NCBI RefSeq assembly: GCF_000308515.1
Contig: NZ_BAFV01000037.1
Location: forward strand, 27,890-91,889
Direction of reading: 5' to 3'
Source of the DNA: Nocardia carnea NBRC 14403
GTDB taxonomy: Bacteria > Actinomycetota > Actinomycetes > Mycobacteriales > Mycobacteriaceae
DNA: 64,000 nucleotides
Both the position numbers and the translations under genes were made by a program. How positions within the stretch are numbered: the first letter of the stretch is position 1; every line of letters begins with the position of its first letter. The notes below the pieces were generated by a model that made no database searches, was not told where the DNA came from, and was given only the letters and a program-made list of their open reading frames with translations. Shown piece after piece: positions 35,008 through 44,544 of this stretch.

Positions 35008-35029
35008 GACCTGGAGAGCACTCCAGGTC
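35008..35029 (-). promoter_or_regulatory. MerR-type operator/promoter palindrome
   Basis: GACCTGGAG (35008-35016), 4-nt spacer, CTCCAGGTC (35021-35029): perfect 9-bp arms. On the minus strand TTGACC at its upstream end can serve as a -35 element, and the long spacer containing the dyad fits the MerR mode, where the activator twists a 19-20 bp spacer. No MerR gene is in the window. Confidence 0.5.
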
Positions 35030-35858
35030 AAATGTGCCGTGGAGTGTCCCGGATCAGCGGCCGGTCCGTTGTCTCGAGGGCCGAGGCGACAAGGTAATCC
35101 AGCGGCAGGACGAGTTGGTCGTGGTGGTGCTTCGCCCGTTGCTCGACGAATCGGCGCATATCCCGATGTAGCTCGTCCCAGCGCCTGTCCGCGGTCAATC
35201 GGTCCTGTTCGCTCATGACGTGGCCCGCCGTGCGAATCAGGAACCCGGCAGCCTCCTCCGCGGAAGAAAACGGCAGCGTCACCCGGCCGGATGAGGTGGC
35301 TGTGAGCCGTAGCTGGTGGGGTTCGAGTATTTCGGTGAGCGCGGTGGACTCGCCCCAGCGGCTGGGCGGTCCGCTGCTGATCGGCGGTGGCGGCAGGTAG
35401 GGGGCGAGCACCTGGCCCATCGCCGGCAGCACGCTGCCCGGCTGCCACGACACCAGCACCACCCGTGCGCCCGGTGCCGCGACTCGGGCAAGCTCGCGGG
35501 CCGCGGCCTGGTGGTCGGTCGCGTACATGGCACCGAACACCGAGAGCACGACATCGGCTGATCGATCCGGAACGGGAAGCGCCGCGAGATCCCCGCACAG
35601 CCATTCGATGTCGAAACCTGCGCAGCGGGCGCGTTCCTCGGCCGACCGTAGCAGCGCCGGCTCGAAGTCGATGCCGGTAACTCGGCCGCCACACCGGGCC
35701 GCGAGCAGTGCCGCGTTGCCTGTGCCGGTAGCGATATCGAATACCCGGTCACCCGGTCCGACCGCAGCTGCCTCGACGGCCGCCTTCGCGGCGGACCGCA
35801 GATGACGGCCCATCGACGGGTAGTCACCGGCGCCCCACGTCGTCATCGGGCTGTTCAC
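35028..35858 (-). CDS. SAM-dependent methyltransferase
   Basis: A 276-residue protein with motif I VFDIATGTGNAALLAARCGGRVTGID, then D-L-A-A-L-P-V-P-D-R-S-A-D-V-V-L-S-V-F-G (motif II) and AAPGARVVLVSWQPGS (motif III), in the style of UbiE/Coq5 enzymes. GTG 35858 is chosen, with GGAGG 7 nt upstream. Its C terminus reaches into the MerR-type palindrome by two bases, which is therefore placed directly between this gene and the LLM gene. Confidence 0.85.
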   Translation of the reverse strand: MNSPMTTWGAGDYPSMGRHLRSAAKAAVEAAAVGPGDRVFDIATGTGNAALLAARCGGRVTGIDFEPALLRSAEERARCAGFDIEWLCGDLAALPVPDRSADVVLSVFGAMYATDHQAAARELARVAAPGARVVLVSWQPGSVLPAMGQVLAPYLPPPPISSGPPSRWGESTALTEILEPHQLRLTATSSGRVTLPFSSAEEAAGFLIRTAGHVMSEQDRLTADRRWDELHRDMRRFVEQRAKHHHDQLVLPLDYLVASALETTDRPLIRDTPRHI

Positions 35859-36545
35859 TCGTCTACCTCCTGAATGCAGGAGGCGCCCTTGATCGTGTCG
35901 ACCGGAGTCGAGCGTGGCGGACCGGGTCCGTCGCAGCGCCTCTCGCTCCGGATATGGATGCGGACAGCCTAGCGGCCCTCCAGACTCGGCTGCGGACCAC
36001 TCGCCATGAGCCGCCTGCCTGTCCCTTGGTGACGAAGGTCCGCGGGCGCGCCGGGGTAGTTGCGGTTCGCACCGGACCGCATCACTCCGCAGCCGGCGGG
36101 CTGCGGTGCGCTGGGCGGGGCTTCGGGATGGCAGCCCTCCACTCCCGATCACGTGCACGCTCTTCCCGGCGCGTACTCCGTACGAGCTGCGGGCGTCACG
36201 GCACTGAGACAGGCGGTTGCGCTTCTGAGCTGAGGCTGTGCTGTTGGAAGCGGGACCCCGGTTCGGGCGCGTCGATATGCCTCTCGGTGGTTTCCATCCG
36301 GCCCGTGCTCGTCGATCGTTCTTCGGATATCCGACGGGGTGTGTCGAGTTGCCCGTCGACTGCACCGGGTAGGGGTGTTAGCTTAGCCTAAGCAAATGGT
36401 GAGTGATGAGGATCGGGGTTCGGTGGTGGCCGTGCCGAGTAGTGAAGCGGGATCACCGGGGTCGGTGCACCTCCGGACGCCGGCCGATCATCGAACATCG
36501 AGACCTGCAGAGGCTCCTCCCGTGCTCGTACCTGAGAGGCGTAAC
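35859..36545. other. 687-bp gap upstream of the siderophore ligase
   Basis: The right end carries the iron box at 36378-36396 and a leader of about 150 nt to the ligase start. An 8-bp stem (CCGCAGCC-4-GGCTGCGG, 36087-36106) is visible. Open frames in the rest are Arg/Cys-rich and not protein-like. Nothing else recognised. Confidence 0.5.
36378..36396 (+). promoter_or_regulatory. Iron box (IdeR/DmdR type) of salicyl-AMP ligase gene
   Basis: TTAGCTTAGCCTAAGCAAA, a near-perfect dyad matching the TTAGGTTAGSCTAACCTAA consensus in 15-16 positions. It is 150 bp upstream of the GTG chosen for the ligase. It overlaps an in-frame ATG at 36396, which argues against that ATG as the real start. Confidence 0.85.
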
Positions 36546-38159
36546 GTGATTCCCCCTGACACGTCCACCACCCACCGCGAGGGCTACGTCCCCTTTCCCG
36601 GCGAGGCGGCCGCGGAATACCGTGGCGCGGGCTTCTGGCAAGGACGCTCGCTCGGTGAGCTACTGCGTGAGACCGCGCGGCGGTTCCCGCATCGGACCGC
36701 GTTGCTCGGCGCCGATGGACGTAGTTACGCGACGCTCGACGCGGAGGCCGATCGGCTGGCGCACGGGTTCCGGGCGCGCGGAATCGAGCCGGGGGACCGG
36801 GTCGTGGTGCAGTTGCCGAATGTGGCGGAGTTCGTGCCGGTGTTGTTCGGGCTGTTGCGGGCCGGGACGATTCCGGTGCTCACATTGCCCGCGCATCGGC
36901 GTAGCGAGATCGAACATCTGGCGCGAGTTTCCGAAGCAGTCGGCTATATCGTCGCGGACCGGATGGGGGACTTCGATTACCGAGAGTTGGCCGCCGAGGT
37001 GCAGGCGGCAGTACCGTCGCTGCGGCACGTGCTGGTGGTCGGTGACCCCGGCCCGTTCGTCGATCTGAATTCTGTGCCGTGCGAGGGCGATTCGCTACCC
37101 GTAATAGATCCGGGCGATATCGCACTCATGCTGGTTTCCGGTGGCACCACCGGGCTGCCGAAGCTGATTGCCCGCACCCATGACGATTACGTCTACAACG
37201 CGACCGCGAGCGCGCAGGTGTGTGAACTGACCGAGGATGATGTGTACCTGGCGACACTTCCCGCCGCGCACAACTTCCCGCTCGCCTGTCCCGGAATCCT
37301 CGGCACGATCGCCGTGGGGGGTGCGGTGGCCTTCGTCACCGAACCCAGTCCGGAGAATGCCTTCGCCGCGATCGAGCGGAACCGGGTGTCGGTTACCGCG
37401 GTCGTACCGCCGATTGCCCAGTTGTGGTGCGCAGCAGTTGAATGGGAGGAGGCCGATCTGTCCTCGCTGCGGTTGCTGCAGGTCGGTGGTGCCCGTCTGG
37501 CGGAGGTGAACGCGCGTGAGGTCGAGCCTGCGCTCCAGGTGCGACTGCAGCAGGTGTTCGGTATGGCCGAGGGGTTGCTCAACTTCACCCGCCTCGACGA
37601 TCCGGACGAGTTGGTGTATGCCACCCAGGGACGGCCGCTGTCCCCGGCCGACGAGATCCGTGTTGTCGACGGTGATGGCAATGACGTCGCTCCCGGAACA
37701 GAAGGCGAGCTGCTCACCAAGGGTCCCTACACGATTCGCGGCTACTACCGGGCGCCCGAGCACAATGCTCGCGCTTTCACTCCGGACGGCTACTACCGCA
37801 GCGGCGATCTGGTGCGTCGCCTGCCCAGTGGTCATTTGATTGTTTCCGGCCGCATCAAGGACGTCATCAACCGCGGCGGTGAGAACGTCTCCTGCGATGA
37901 GCTCGAGGAACACCTGCTCGCTCATCCGGCGGTCCGCCATGCTGCTGCCGTCGGGCTGCCCGATGCCGCGCTCGGTGAGCGGGTCTGCGCCGTCCTGGTT
38001 GTCGGCGGCGAGATGCCGACGCTGTCCGAGATCAAGACATTCCTGACCGACCGCGGCGTTGCCACGTACAAGCTGCCCGATGTGCTACGCCGTGCCGACG
38101 TTCTGCCCACGACCGCGGTCGGCAAGATCGACAAGAAAGCCCTGAGCGCCGAGGGATGA
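36546..38159 (+). CDS. mbtA: Salicyl-AMP ligase (MbtA-like aryl acid adenylation enzyme)
   Basis: A 537-residue stand-alone adenylation enzyme that activates salicylate (or 2,3-dihydroxybenzoate) and loads it on the aryl carrier domain of the NRPS. Markers: YRGAGFWQGRSLGELL (the N-terminal signature of EntE/MbtA/DhbE proteins), P-loop LVSGGTTGLPKL (residues 196-207), the aryl-acid motif LPAAHNFPLACPG, EVNAREVEPALQVRLQQVFGMAEGL, YRSGDLV, and the catalytic Lys near the end in TTAVGKIDKKAL. GTG 36546 has GAGAGG 6 nt upstream. Salicylate is favoured over DHB because a salicylate synthase gene is adjacent and no DHB genes are seen. Confidence 0.93.
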   Translation: MIPPDTSTTHREGYVPFPGEAAAEYRGAGFWQGRSLGELLRETARRFPHRTALLGADGRSYATLDAEADRLAHGFRARGIEPGDRVVVQLPNVAEFVPVLFGLLRAGTIPVLTLPAHRRSEIEHLARVSEAVGYIVADRMGDFDYRELAAEVQAAVPSLRHVLVVGDPGPFVDLNSVPCEGDSLPVIDPGDIALMLVSGGTTGLPKLIARTHDDYVYNATASAQVCELTEDDVYLATLPAAHNFPLACPGILGTIAVGGAVAFVTEPSPENAFAAIERNRVSVTAVVPPIAQLWCAAVEWEEADLSSLRLLQVGGARLAEVNAREVEPALQVRLQQVFGMAEGLLNFTRLDDPDELVYATQGRPLSPADEIRVVDGDGNDVAPGTEGELLTKGPYTIRGYYRAPEHNARAFTPDGYYRSGDLVRRLPSGHLIVSGRIKDVINRGGENVSCDELEEHLLAHPAVRHAAAVGLPDAALGERVCAVLVVGGEMPTLSEIKTFLTDRGVATYKLPDVLRRADVLPTTAVGKIDKKALSAEG

Positions 38160-38207
38160 CGAACGAGGTGTTCGGACCGGTGTAGCCGAGCGGGTGCCGA
38201 TTCCGTG

Positions 38208-38229
38208 GCCGGCGCAGGTAAGCGCCGGC
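38208..38229. terminator. Hairpin between convergent mbtA- and mbtI-like genes
   Basis: GCCGGCGC, loop AGGTAA, GCGCCGGC: a perfect 8-bp stem in the 91-bp gap between the two stop codons, positioned to end transcription from both sides. Confidence 0.55.
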
Positions 38230-38250
38230 TGTCCGGTGCCGTCGCTCGAG

Positions 38251-39564
38251 CTAGGCCGCGACGACGTACGGCGCGATACTTTCGAGCTTCTCGCAGGTTT
38301 CCTCGAATTCGCGCTCGGGTGTGGATTGTTCGATGATCCCTGCTCCGGCGCGTAGCCACGCGCCGTGGAGGGTCTGGTAGACCGCACGGAGCACCAGTGT
38401 GGCCTCCAGTGAGCCGGAGGGCGAAACAGTCAGTACCGCACCGGAATACAATCCGCGCTGATCGCGGTCGAGCCGGAAGATCGCGTCGACGCCTTCGCGT
38501 TTGGGGATTCCCGAGGCGGTGACGGCCGGGAACAGGGCTTCCAGGGCGTCCCAGCCGGTGCGGTCGGCGGTGAGCAGGCCGCGGACGGTGGAGGTGAGGT
38601 GCTGGACGCTGCCGCGTTCGCACACTGTCATGAAATCGATGATGGCCGGGGTGCCGGGTGCCGCGATTGCGGTGATCTCGGTGAACGAGGTGTTCACCGA
38701 CATCGCGTGTTCGGCGATCTCTTTGGGATCGCCGAGCAGATCCGCGCGGGCGGCGAGGTCGGCCGCGTGGCTGCGCCCGAAGCTGCGGGTGCCGGCCATC
38801 GGTTTGGTGGTGATCACTCGGCCGTCGTCGACGGATACGACCAATTCCGGGCTGAATCCGGCCGCGGCGAGCCCGCCCAGCCGCAGCAGGAAGGATCGAG
38901 CGGGCGTGTTGTGTGCGCGGCCGAGTCGGTAGGTGGCCGGTATGTCGACCATGAAGGGCAGCTCGACCTTCCGCGACAGTATGACCTTCCGGTACCGGCC
39001 GTTCCGGATTTCCGCAGCTGCCCGGGCAACTCGTTCGTGGTAGCCGGTCCGATCGTTGCGGACATCCGCCGGTTGCGGTACCGGCAGCGCGCTGTTCTGC
39101 GCGGCAACGACGAGGTCGTGTATCGCTCGTGTCTCGTCGGGTGTCGCGCCGGAGATCCGGATACCGGACATCGCGATCCGCACCTCGATACGTGGAATCA
39201 TCAGATGCGCCAGTATCGTGGACGACGGCACATGGGTGGTGGCATCCAGCGCCCAGGCGCAGAATTCGAATCCGACCCATCCGTACACATTCCGCCCATC
39301 GAGCGGTAGCGCGCGAAGTGCCTGATCCAGGGCGTGTGCGGGCCTGCCGGTCCACCGGCGGCTGCTGCCGCGCCCATCCCATTCGACGCGCAACTCCTCG
39401 ACGCCCAGTTCCACAGTGCCGATCGGATCGGCCGCGAACACCCACTCACCCGGGCGTTCGTACACCACATACTCGCCGAACAGGTCGGCCCCCGCCAGCC
39501 CCGACACCGCCGCCACCGGATCGGTCACATAGCCCGCCTGTGAGCGCTCGTCCGTGATCGACAA
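38251..39564 (-). CDS. mbtI: Salicylate synthase (MbtI-like)
   Basis: A 437-residue chorismate-utilising enzyme converting chorismate via isochorismate to salicylate and pyruvate. C-terminal catalytic core: YRKVILSRKVELP (general-base Lys), FGRSHAADLAARADLLGDPKEIAEHAMSV, GSVQHLTSTVRG, FPAVTASGIPKREG and AGAGIIEQSTPEREFEET (Mg-binding Glu residues). Its length equals that of MbtI/Irp9 enzymes. The start is a TTG at 39564 with GGAGG 4 nt upstream; I see no ATG or GTG in a better place. An iron box lies 35 bp upstream. Confidence 0.93.
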   Translation of the reverse strand: MSITDERSQAGYVTDPVAAVSGLAGADLFGEYVVYERPGEWVFAADPIGTVELGVEELRVEWDGRGSSRRWTGRPAHALDQALRALPLDGRNVYGWVGFEFCAWALDATTHVPSSTILAHLMIPRIEVRIAMSGIRISGATPDETRAIHDLVVAAQNSALPVPQPADVRNDRTGYHERVARAAAEIRNGRYRKVILSRKVELPFMVDIPATYRLGRAHNTPARSFLLRLGGLAAAGFSPELVVSVDDGRVITTKPMAGTRSFGRSHAADLAARADLLGDPKEIAEHAMSVNTSFTEITAIAAPGTPAIIDFMTVCERGSVQHLTSTVRGLLTADRTGWDALEALFPAVTASGIPKREGVDAIFRLDRDQRGLYSGAVLTVSPSGSLEATLVLRAVYQTLHGAWLRAGAGIIEQSTPEREFEETCEKLESIAPYVVAA

Positions 39565-39598
39565 CGGTCCTCCAAATGGTCATACCCGACGCGGAAAG

Positions 39599-39617
39599 TT
39601 AGGCTAGCATAGCCTTA
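39599..39617 (-). promoter_or_regulatory. Iron box of salicylate synthase gene
   Basis: TTAGGCTAGCATAGCCTTA, a dyad with AGGCTA/TAGCCT arms, close to the IdeR consensus and 35 bp upstream of the TTG start. Confidence 0.82.
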
Positions 39618-39687
39618 CTTATCGGGAACGGCCGCTGGTGCGCAGTTGAAAAATATCGGTGTTGAGGACCTGGTTCGGCGCTATGGG

Positions 39688-39706
39688 TATGTGTAGGCTA
39701 ACCAAA
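39688..39706 (+). promoter_or_regulatory. Iron box upstream of irtA-like gene
   Basis: TATGTGTAGGCTAACCAAA, 14 of 19 matches to the IdeR consensus (strong right half AGGCTAACC). It lies 129 bp upstream of the irtA-like ATG. The 270-bp gap thus carries one box per divergent gene. Confidence 0.7.
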
Positions 39707-39834
39707 GTTGTCGAGCGTGTCTCTATGGGGAGACGGGACGACGGCGGATAGCCGGTGCGACCGCTCGTGCCCCGCACTGTTCGGCAGGTGACCCCGACGG
39801 TCATCGAGTCTTGTATCGGAGGACGTACACCGCA

Positions 39835-42516
39835 ATGGCGCGCAGAGGATTTCAAGGTGTGGTACTGAACGCCTTCGGTGTTCAGTACCACACCGCCACC
39901 GTCACGAGTACCGAGCAATTGACACCGCGGATGCGCCGGGTCTGGTTGACGGCACCGACATTGTTGGCGGATATCGATATCGAACCGACGGCGTGGCTGC
40001 GGATGTGGTTCCCCGACAACAAGGGTTCGGACGCGGAGTTCCAGCGCGGGTACACCATCGCGGAGGTCGACTCGGATACCGCCGGCGGGTTCGCGGTGGA
40101 TTTCGTCCTGCACGAGCCCGCGGGCCCGGCCTCGGCGTGGGCGTTGAACGTCACCGGCGGTGAGACAATCGAGGTGACTTCGTTCGGGTCGCGAGGGTTC
40201 TCGGTATCGGAGGATCTACCGGCCGGTTATCTGCTGATCGGGGATTCGGCCTCGGTCCCCGCGATCAATACGATCCTCGCCGCACTGCCACATCAGGTGG
40301 CCGTCGAGGTCTACCTCGAACAGCATCACGATGATGATCTGCTGCTCCCGCTGGTCCACCATCCGCTGGCGCGGGTGCACTGGATCCCACGGACCTCGGA
40401 GGAAGCCCTTGCCGCGGCCCTGGAAGTGCGGGACTGGTCGAACTGGTACGCCTGGATGGGGCCGGAATCGAAGGCCCTGAAGCATCTCCGGGCGCGGGTG
40501 AAGGAATTCGGCTTCCCCAAGACCGATGTGTATGCGCAGGCGTACTGGGTGCACGGCCGGGCGATGGGTAAAGAGCGCAGCGCCGAGGAGCGTGCCGCCG
40601 CGGGCTCCGCGCTCCCGGCCGGTGCCGCGGGGAGTGCGGTCACCGGCAATGTTTCGGACGGCGCCGTATCGAAGGCGACCGAGAAGGCAGTGCCGGAGGC
40701 CGCCGGGTCGGCCCCCGGGGCGGTCCCGGCGGCGCAGGTCGCCGTGGACGGCTCGGCGCCGGATGCACGATCCGTTCGTACCGGACGGTGGCGCTCCCAG
40801 GCGGGCAGCCGCTTGTTCGCCGGCGTCAAACCGAAGCTCTACGTGGCGGGCATCCTGCAATTCTTCGTCACACTGATCCAACTGGCGCCCTATGTGCTGC
40901 TGGTGGAACTGGCGCGGGAACTGCTCGCGGGCAGTGGAAGCGATACGCTGTGGCGTCTCGGCCTATGGGCGCTGGGCCTTTTCGGGCTGGGCGCATTGCT
41001 GGAATCGGCGTTGCAGTTGTGGTTGCACACGGTCGACGCACGGTTCAGCCGTGATCTACGCGGCAGGTTGCTCGGCAAGCTGGCGAGGCTGCCGCTGGGC
41101 TGGTTCACCGCGCGCAGTTCGGGGCAGGTGGACAAGCTGATCAACGGTGACACGCTGTCGCTGCACTATCTGATCACGCATGCGGTGGTCGATGCGGTGG
41201 CCGCGGTGGTGGCGCCGCTCGCGGTACTGGTCTACCTGTTCTTCGTGGACTGGCGAATGGGTCTGGTGCTGCTGGTACCGATCCTGGCCTACATCTTCAC
41301 GATGATGACGATGATGGCGACATCGGGGCCGAAGACGATGCAGGCGCAGCGCTGGAGCGAACGGATGAAGCGCGAGGCGACCTCCTATATGGACGGGCAG
41401 CCGGTGATCCGGGTATTCGGTGGATCGGCCGCGTCGCCGTTCCGGCGCAGCCTGGATCAGTACATCGCCTTCCTGGACGGCTGGCAGCGGCCGTTCGTCG
41501 GCAAGAAGTCGGCGATGGAGCTGATCACCCGGCCGGTCACCTTCCTGTGGCTGATCCTGGTGGCCGGAACCGCGCTGGTCGTGGCAGGCGGCCTGGAGCC
41601 GGTGGATCTGTTGCCGTTCCTGTTCCTGGGCACCACATTCGGCTCGCGCCTGCTCGGCATCGGCTACGGCATGATGGGGTTGCGGGAGGGCCGGGAAGCG
41701 GCCCAGAAGATCCAGGTCGTCTTGGACACCGACGAGCTCGAGGTGCGGTCCGGGCCGGTGGGCGCCGCAGATGCGGTGGGCAGGGTGGTGTTCGACGATG
41801 TGAGCTTCGGCTATCGGCCGGGTGCGCCCGTTCTCGAGAACATTTCGCTCACACTGGAACCCGGCACGGTCACCGCGCTGGTCGGTTCCTCCGGCGCCGG
41901 AAAGTCGACACTGGCCGCGCTGCTGGCCCGCTTCTACGATGTCGGTTCCGGCGCGATCCGGGTGAGTGGCCGTGATATCGCGTCACTATCGCCGGATGAG
42001 CTGTATGCGCAGGTCGGCTTCGTTTTCCAGGACACCCAGCTGGTGCGCGGTACGGTGCGGGAGAATATCGCCCTCGCGGTACCGGATGCCTCCGACGACG
42101 CGATCGAGCGGGCCGCGCGCGATGCGCAGATCCACGAGAGAATCCTTCGGTTGCCGCAGGGATACGACACGATGCTGGGTGCCGGCAGCACGATGTCCGG
42201 AGGTGAACGGCAGCGGCTCACCATCGCCCGGGCATTGCTGGCCGACACCCCGGTACTGGTGCTGGACGAGGCCACGGCGTATGCCGACCCGGAGTCGGAG
42301 TATCTGGTTCAGCAGGCGCTCAACCGGCTGACTGTCGGGCGGACGGTGCTGGTGATCGCGCACCGGCTGCGCACCATCACCGAGGCCGATCGGATCGTGG
42401 TCCTGGAAGGGGGCCGGATCGCCGAATCCGGTACGCACACCGAACTCCTCACCGCCGAGGGCCGCTACCGGCAGCTGTGGAATGCCGGCGCCGATGTGAA
42501 GGAGATCGCCCGATGA
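39835..42516 (+). CDS. irtA: IrtA-like siderophore importer subunit with FAD reductase domain
   Basis: An 893-residue fusion. Residues 1-235 are a siderophore-interacting (SIP) FAD domain: [38 protein letters not shown], the flavin-binding R-G-Y-T, and [19 protein letters not shown]. An Ala/Gly/Pro-rich linker (about 240-310) follows, then six TM helices (about 325-600) and an ATPase domain with [26 protein letters not shown] and VLVLDEATA. In mycobacteria, IrtA with IrtB imports ferric carboxymycobactin and the SIP domain reduces the iron. ATG 39835 has GGAGG 11 nt upstream. Overlaps irtB by ATGA. Confidence 0.93.
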   Translation: MARRGFQGVVLNAFGVQYHTATVTSTEQLTPRMRRVWLTAPTLLADIDIEPTAWLRMWFPDNKGSDAEFQRGYTIAEVDSDTAGGFAVDFVLHEPAGPASAWALNVTGGETIEVTSFGSRGFSVSEDLPAGYLLIGDSASVPAINTILAALPHQVAVEVYLEQHHDDDLLLPLVHHPLARVHWIPRTSEEALAAALEVRDWSNWYAWMGPESKALKHLRARVKEFGFPKTDVYAQAYWVHGRAMGKERSAEERAAAGSALPAGAAGSAVTGNVSDGAVSKATEKAVPEAAGSAPGAVPAAQVAVDGSAPDARSVRTGRWRSQAGSRLFAGVKPKLYVAGILQFFVTLIQLAPYVLLVELARELLAGSGSDTLWRLGLWALGLFGLGALLESALQLWLHTVDARFSRDLRGRLLGKLARLPLGWFTARSSGQVDKLINGDTLSLHYLITHAVVDAVAAVVAPLAVLVYLFFVDWRMGLVLLVPILAYIFTMMTMMATSGPKTMQAQRWSERMKREATSYMDGQPVIRVFGGSAASPFRRSLDQYIAFLDGWQRPFVGKKSAMELITRPVTFLWLILVAGTALVVAGGLEPVDLLPFLFLGTTFGSRLLGIGYGMMGLREGREAAQKIQVVLDTDELEVRSGPVGAADAVGRVVFDDVSFGYRPGAPVLENISLTLEPGTVTALVGSSGAGKSTLAALLARFYDVGSGAIRVSGRDIASLSPDELYAQVGFVFQDTQLVRGTVRENIALAVPDASDDAIERAARDAQIHERILRLPQGYDTMLGAGSTMSGGERQRLTIARALLADTPVLVLDEATAYADPESEYLVQQALNRLTVGRTVLVIAHRLRTITEADRIVVLEGGRIAESGTHTELLTAEGRYRQLWNAGADVKEIAR

Positions 42517-44267
42517 TCCGCACCATGATGAGCCTGCTGCCGGCCGAGCAGCGCAGCCGGACCACCGGATATCTCGCTCTCCTGCTCGTTTCGGTGATCC
42601 TGCGGGCGATCGCCGTGGTCCTGGTGGTGCCACTGGTGACGGAACTGTTCGGGGACACCCCGGCCGATGCGTGGCGGTGGGTGGGGGCATTGACCCTCGC
42701 CGTCGCCGCCGGCTGGGTCGTGGACACGATCACCTCGCGCATCGGTTTCGACCTGGGATTCCACCTACTCGACAATGCCCAGCGATCGGTATCGGCGCAG
42801 GTGGCGCGAATTCCGCTGCGCTGGTTCACGGAGGACAACTCGGCCGTCACGCGGCGCGCGATCGCCACCACCGGGCCGGACCTCGTGGGTCTGGTGGGCT
42901 ACCTGGTGACACCCCTGTTCCAAGCGGTCGCACTACCGGTCGCGATCGCGGTCGCGCTGGTGCCGGTCGCGTGGCAGCTGGGCCTGGTGGCGCTGCTCGC
43001 GCTGCCCTTGATGCTGGGTTCGCTGTGGCTGACCAACCTGCTCACCCGGCGTGCGACCACAGTGTCCCGGGAAGCCAACAGCGTGTTCACCGAGCGCATT
43101 CTCGAATTCGCTCGAACCCAGGCGGCGCTGCGTGCGGCACGCCGCGCCGAGCCGGCCCGCAACGAGACCGGTGCGGCACTGTCCGCCCAGCACGGTGCGA
43201 CAACTAGGTTGCTGCTGCTGAATGTTCCGGGACAGGTCGTGTTCGGACTGGCGAGCCAGATCGTGCTCCTGGTGATGGCGGGAACCGTCGCATGGCTGGC
43301 GGTGGCGGGCACCATCGGGATTCCCGAGGCCGTTGCGCTGATCGTGGTGGTGGTGCGGTTCCTGGAGCCGTTCGCTGCCTTCGGTGATCTCGCGACAGCG
43401 CTGGAAACCAGCCGTGGTGCGCTGCGCGATATCCGCACCGTCGTCGAGGCGTCCGAACCCGAGCGGAACAGCACGTCGGTGCGGGATGCCGAGGAGCCCG
43501 CTTCGGTGACGTTGCGCGCCGTGCGTTTCGCCTATGACGCTGAGCCGGTGCTGGATGAGGTGGATATCGAGTTTGCGGCGGGCAGGGTGACGGCGGTGGT
43601 CGGACCGTCGGGGTCCGGTAAGAGCACGCTGCTCGCACTGATATCGGGTGTGGAAGCGCCCACGTCGGGCAGCGTCACCGTCGGCGGTGTGGAGCTCGGT
43701 GCGCTCGATGCCGCGGACCGGCCGACGGTGGCCGGCATGGTGTTCCAGCAGCCGTATCTGTTCGCCGGCACCATTCGGGAGAACGTCCTGGCGGGCGCAC
43801 CGGAGGCCGGTCCGGAACAGTTGGCGCAGGCTCTGCGCCTGGCGCGGGTCGACGAATTCGCGAAGCGGCTGCCGGATGGGCTGGACACTTTGGTCGGAGA
43901 GGCGGGGACTGCGCTGTCGGGTGGTGAACGTCAGCGGGTTTCGATTGCGCGGGCGCTGCTGAAGCGGTCTTCGGTGTTGCTCGTGGACGAGGGCACCAGT
44001 GCGCTCGACGCAGAGAACGAGGCCGCGGTGGTAGCCGCCATCACCGGCGACCCGCAGCAGCGGACCCGTGTGGTGGTGACGCATCGCCTTTCCACCATCG
44101 TAGGCGCGGACCGGGTGCTGTTCCTGGACGGGGGCCGGATCGTCGAGGACGGCACGGTCGACGAATTACTTGCTGCGAACGGTCGTTTCGCCGAGTTCTG
44201 GGCGCAGCAGCACGCGGCTGCCGGGTGGCGGATCGGCGCAGAACCTGCGGCCGTGGGCACTCTCTGA
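42513..44267 (+). CDS. irtB: IrtB-like ABC half-transporter
   Basis: A 584-residue type IV ABC half-transporter: six TM helices in residues 20-320, then an ATPase domain with [36 protein letters not shown] and [12 protein letters not shown]. It heterodimerises with IrtA to take in the ferric siderophore. It starts inside the irtA stop (ATGA) and the operon ends about 100 bp before the next iron box, so the two are one transcription unit. Confidence 0.92.
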   Translation: MIRTMMSLLPAEQRSRTTGYLALLLVSVILRAIAVVLVVPLVTELFGDTPADAWRWVGALTLAVAAGWVVDTITSRIGFDLGFHLLDNAQRSVSAQVARIPLRWFTEDNSAVTRRAIATTGPDLVGLVGYLVTPLFQAVALPVAIAVALVPVAWQLGLVALLALPLMLGSLWLTNLLTRRATTVSREANSVFTERILEFARTQAALRAARRAEPARNETGAALSAQHGATTRLLLLNVPGQVVFGLASQIVLLVMAGTVAWLAVAGTIGIPEAVALIVVVVRFLEPFAAFGDLATALETSRGALRDIRTVVEASEPERNSTSVRDAEEPASVTLRAVRFAYDAEPVLDEVDIEFAAGRVTAVVGPSGSGKSTLLALISGVEAPTSGSVTVGGVELGALDAADRPTVAGMVFQQPYLFAGTIRENVLAGAPEAGPEQLAQALRLARVDEFAKRLPDGLDTLVGEAGTALSGGERQRVSIARALLKRSSVLLVDEGTSALDAENEAAVVAAITGDPQQRTRVVVTHRLSTIVGADRVLFLDGGRIVEDGTVDELLAANGRFAEFWAQQHAAAGWRIGAEPAAVGTL

Positions 44268-44375
44268 CGGCTGGTCTGTATTCACAGGGCGGGGCATCCA
44301 CGGTAGGTGGGTCCCCGGCCTGTTCGGGCCGAGGGCAGTGCGAGGGAAGTTGAATACATCCCATTTCTGTTTGGC

Positions 44376-44394
44376 TTAGCTTAGGCTAAGCTAT
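44376..44394 (+). promoter_or_regulatory. Iron box 1 of the NRPS operon
   Basis: TTAGCTTAGGCTAAGCTAT, a dyad TAGCTTA/TAAGCTA around GG, the best palindrome of the set. It lies 151 bp upstream of the NRPS start. Confidence 0.85.
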
Positions 44395-44496
44395 CTTTGG
44401 TAACCCTGATGCGCCGGCGCCCATGGATGTGCTGCGGTGCAGCGGTTTCCGTGCGGCAGCCGATCGCGTCGGGATTGGTAAGTGCATCCTAATTTC

Positions 44497-44515
44497 TTAG
44501 GGTATGCTAACTCCG
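44497..44515 (+). promoter_or_regulatory. Iron box 2 of the NRPS operon
   Basis: TTAGGGTATGCTAACTCCG, 13 of 19 matches, 30 bp before the NRPS ATG. Two boxes in front of the big operon suggest tight iron repression, as for several IdeR-controlled mycobactin promoters. Confidence 0.65.
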
Positions 44516-44544
44516 CAGTATCGTGATCTTCGAGAGGCGTCCTC

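Noticed and set aside
35954..36391. 145-codon plus-strand frame in the gap before the salicyl-AMP ligase
   Set aside because: Arg/Cys/Ser-rich with no motif, and its end lies in the iron box.
36396..36545. Upstream ATG as start of the salicyl-AMP ligase
   Set aside because: The ATG is inside the iron box, lacks a ribosome site, and the extra 50 residues have no counterpart in EntE/MbtA proteins. GTG 36546 has a well-placed GAGAGG.
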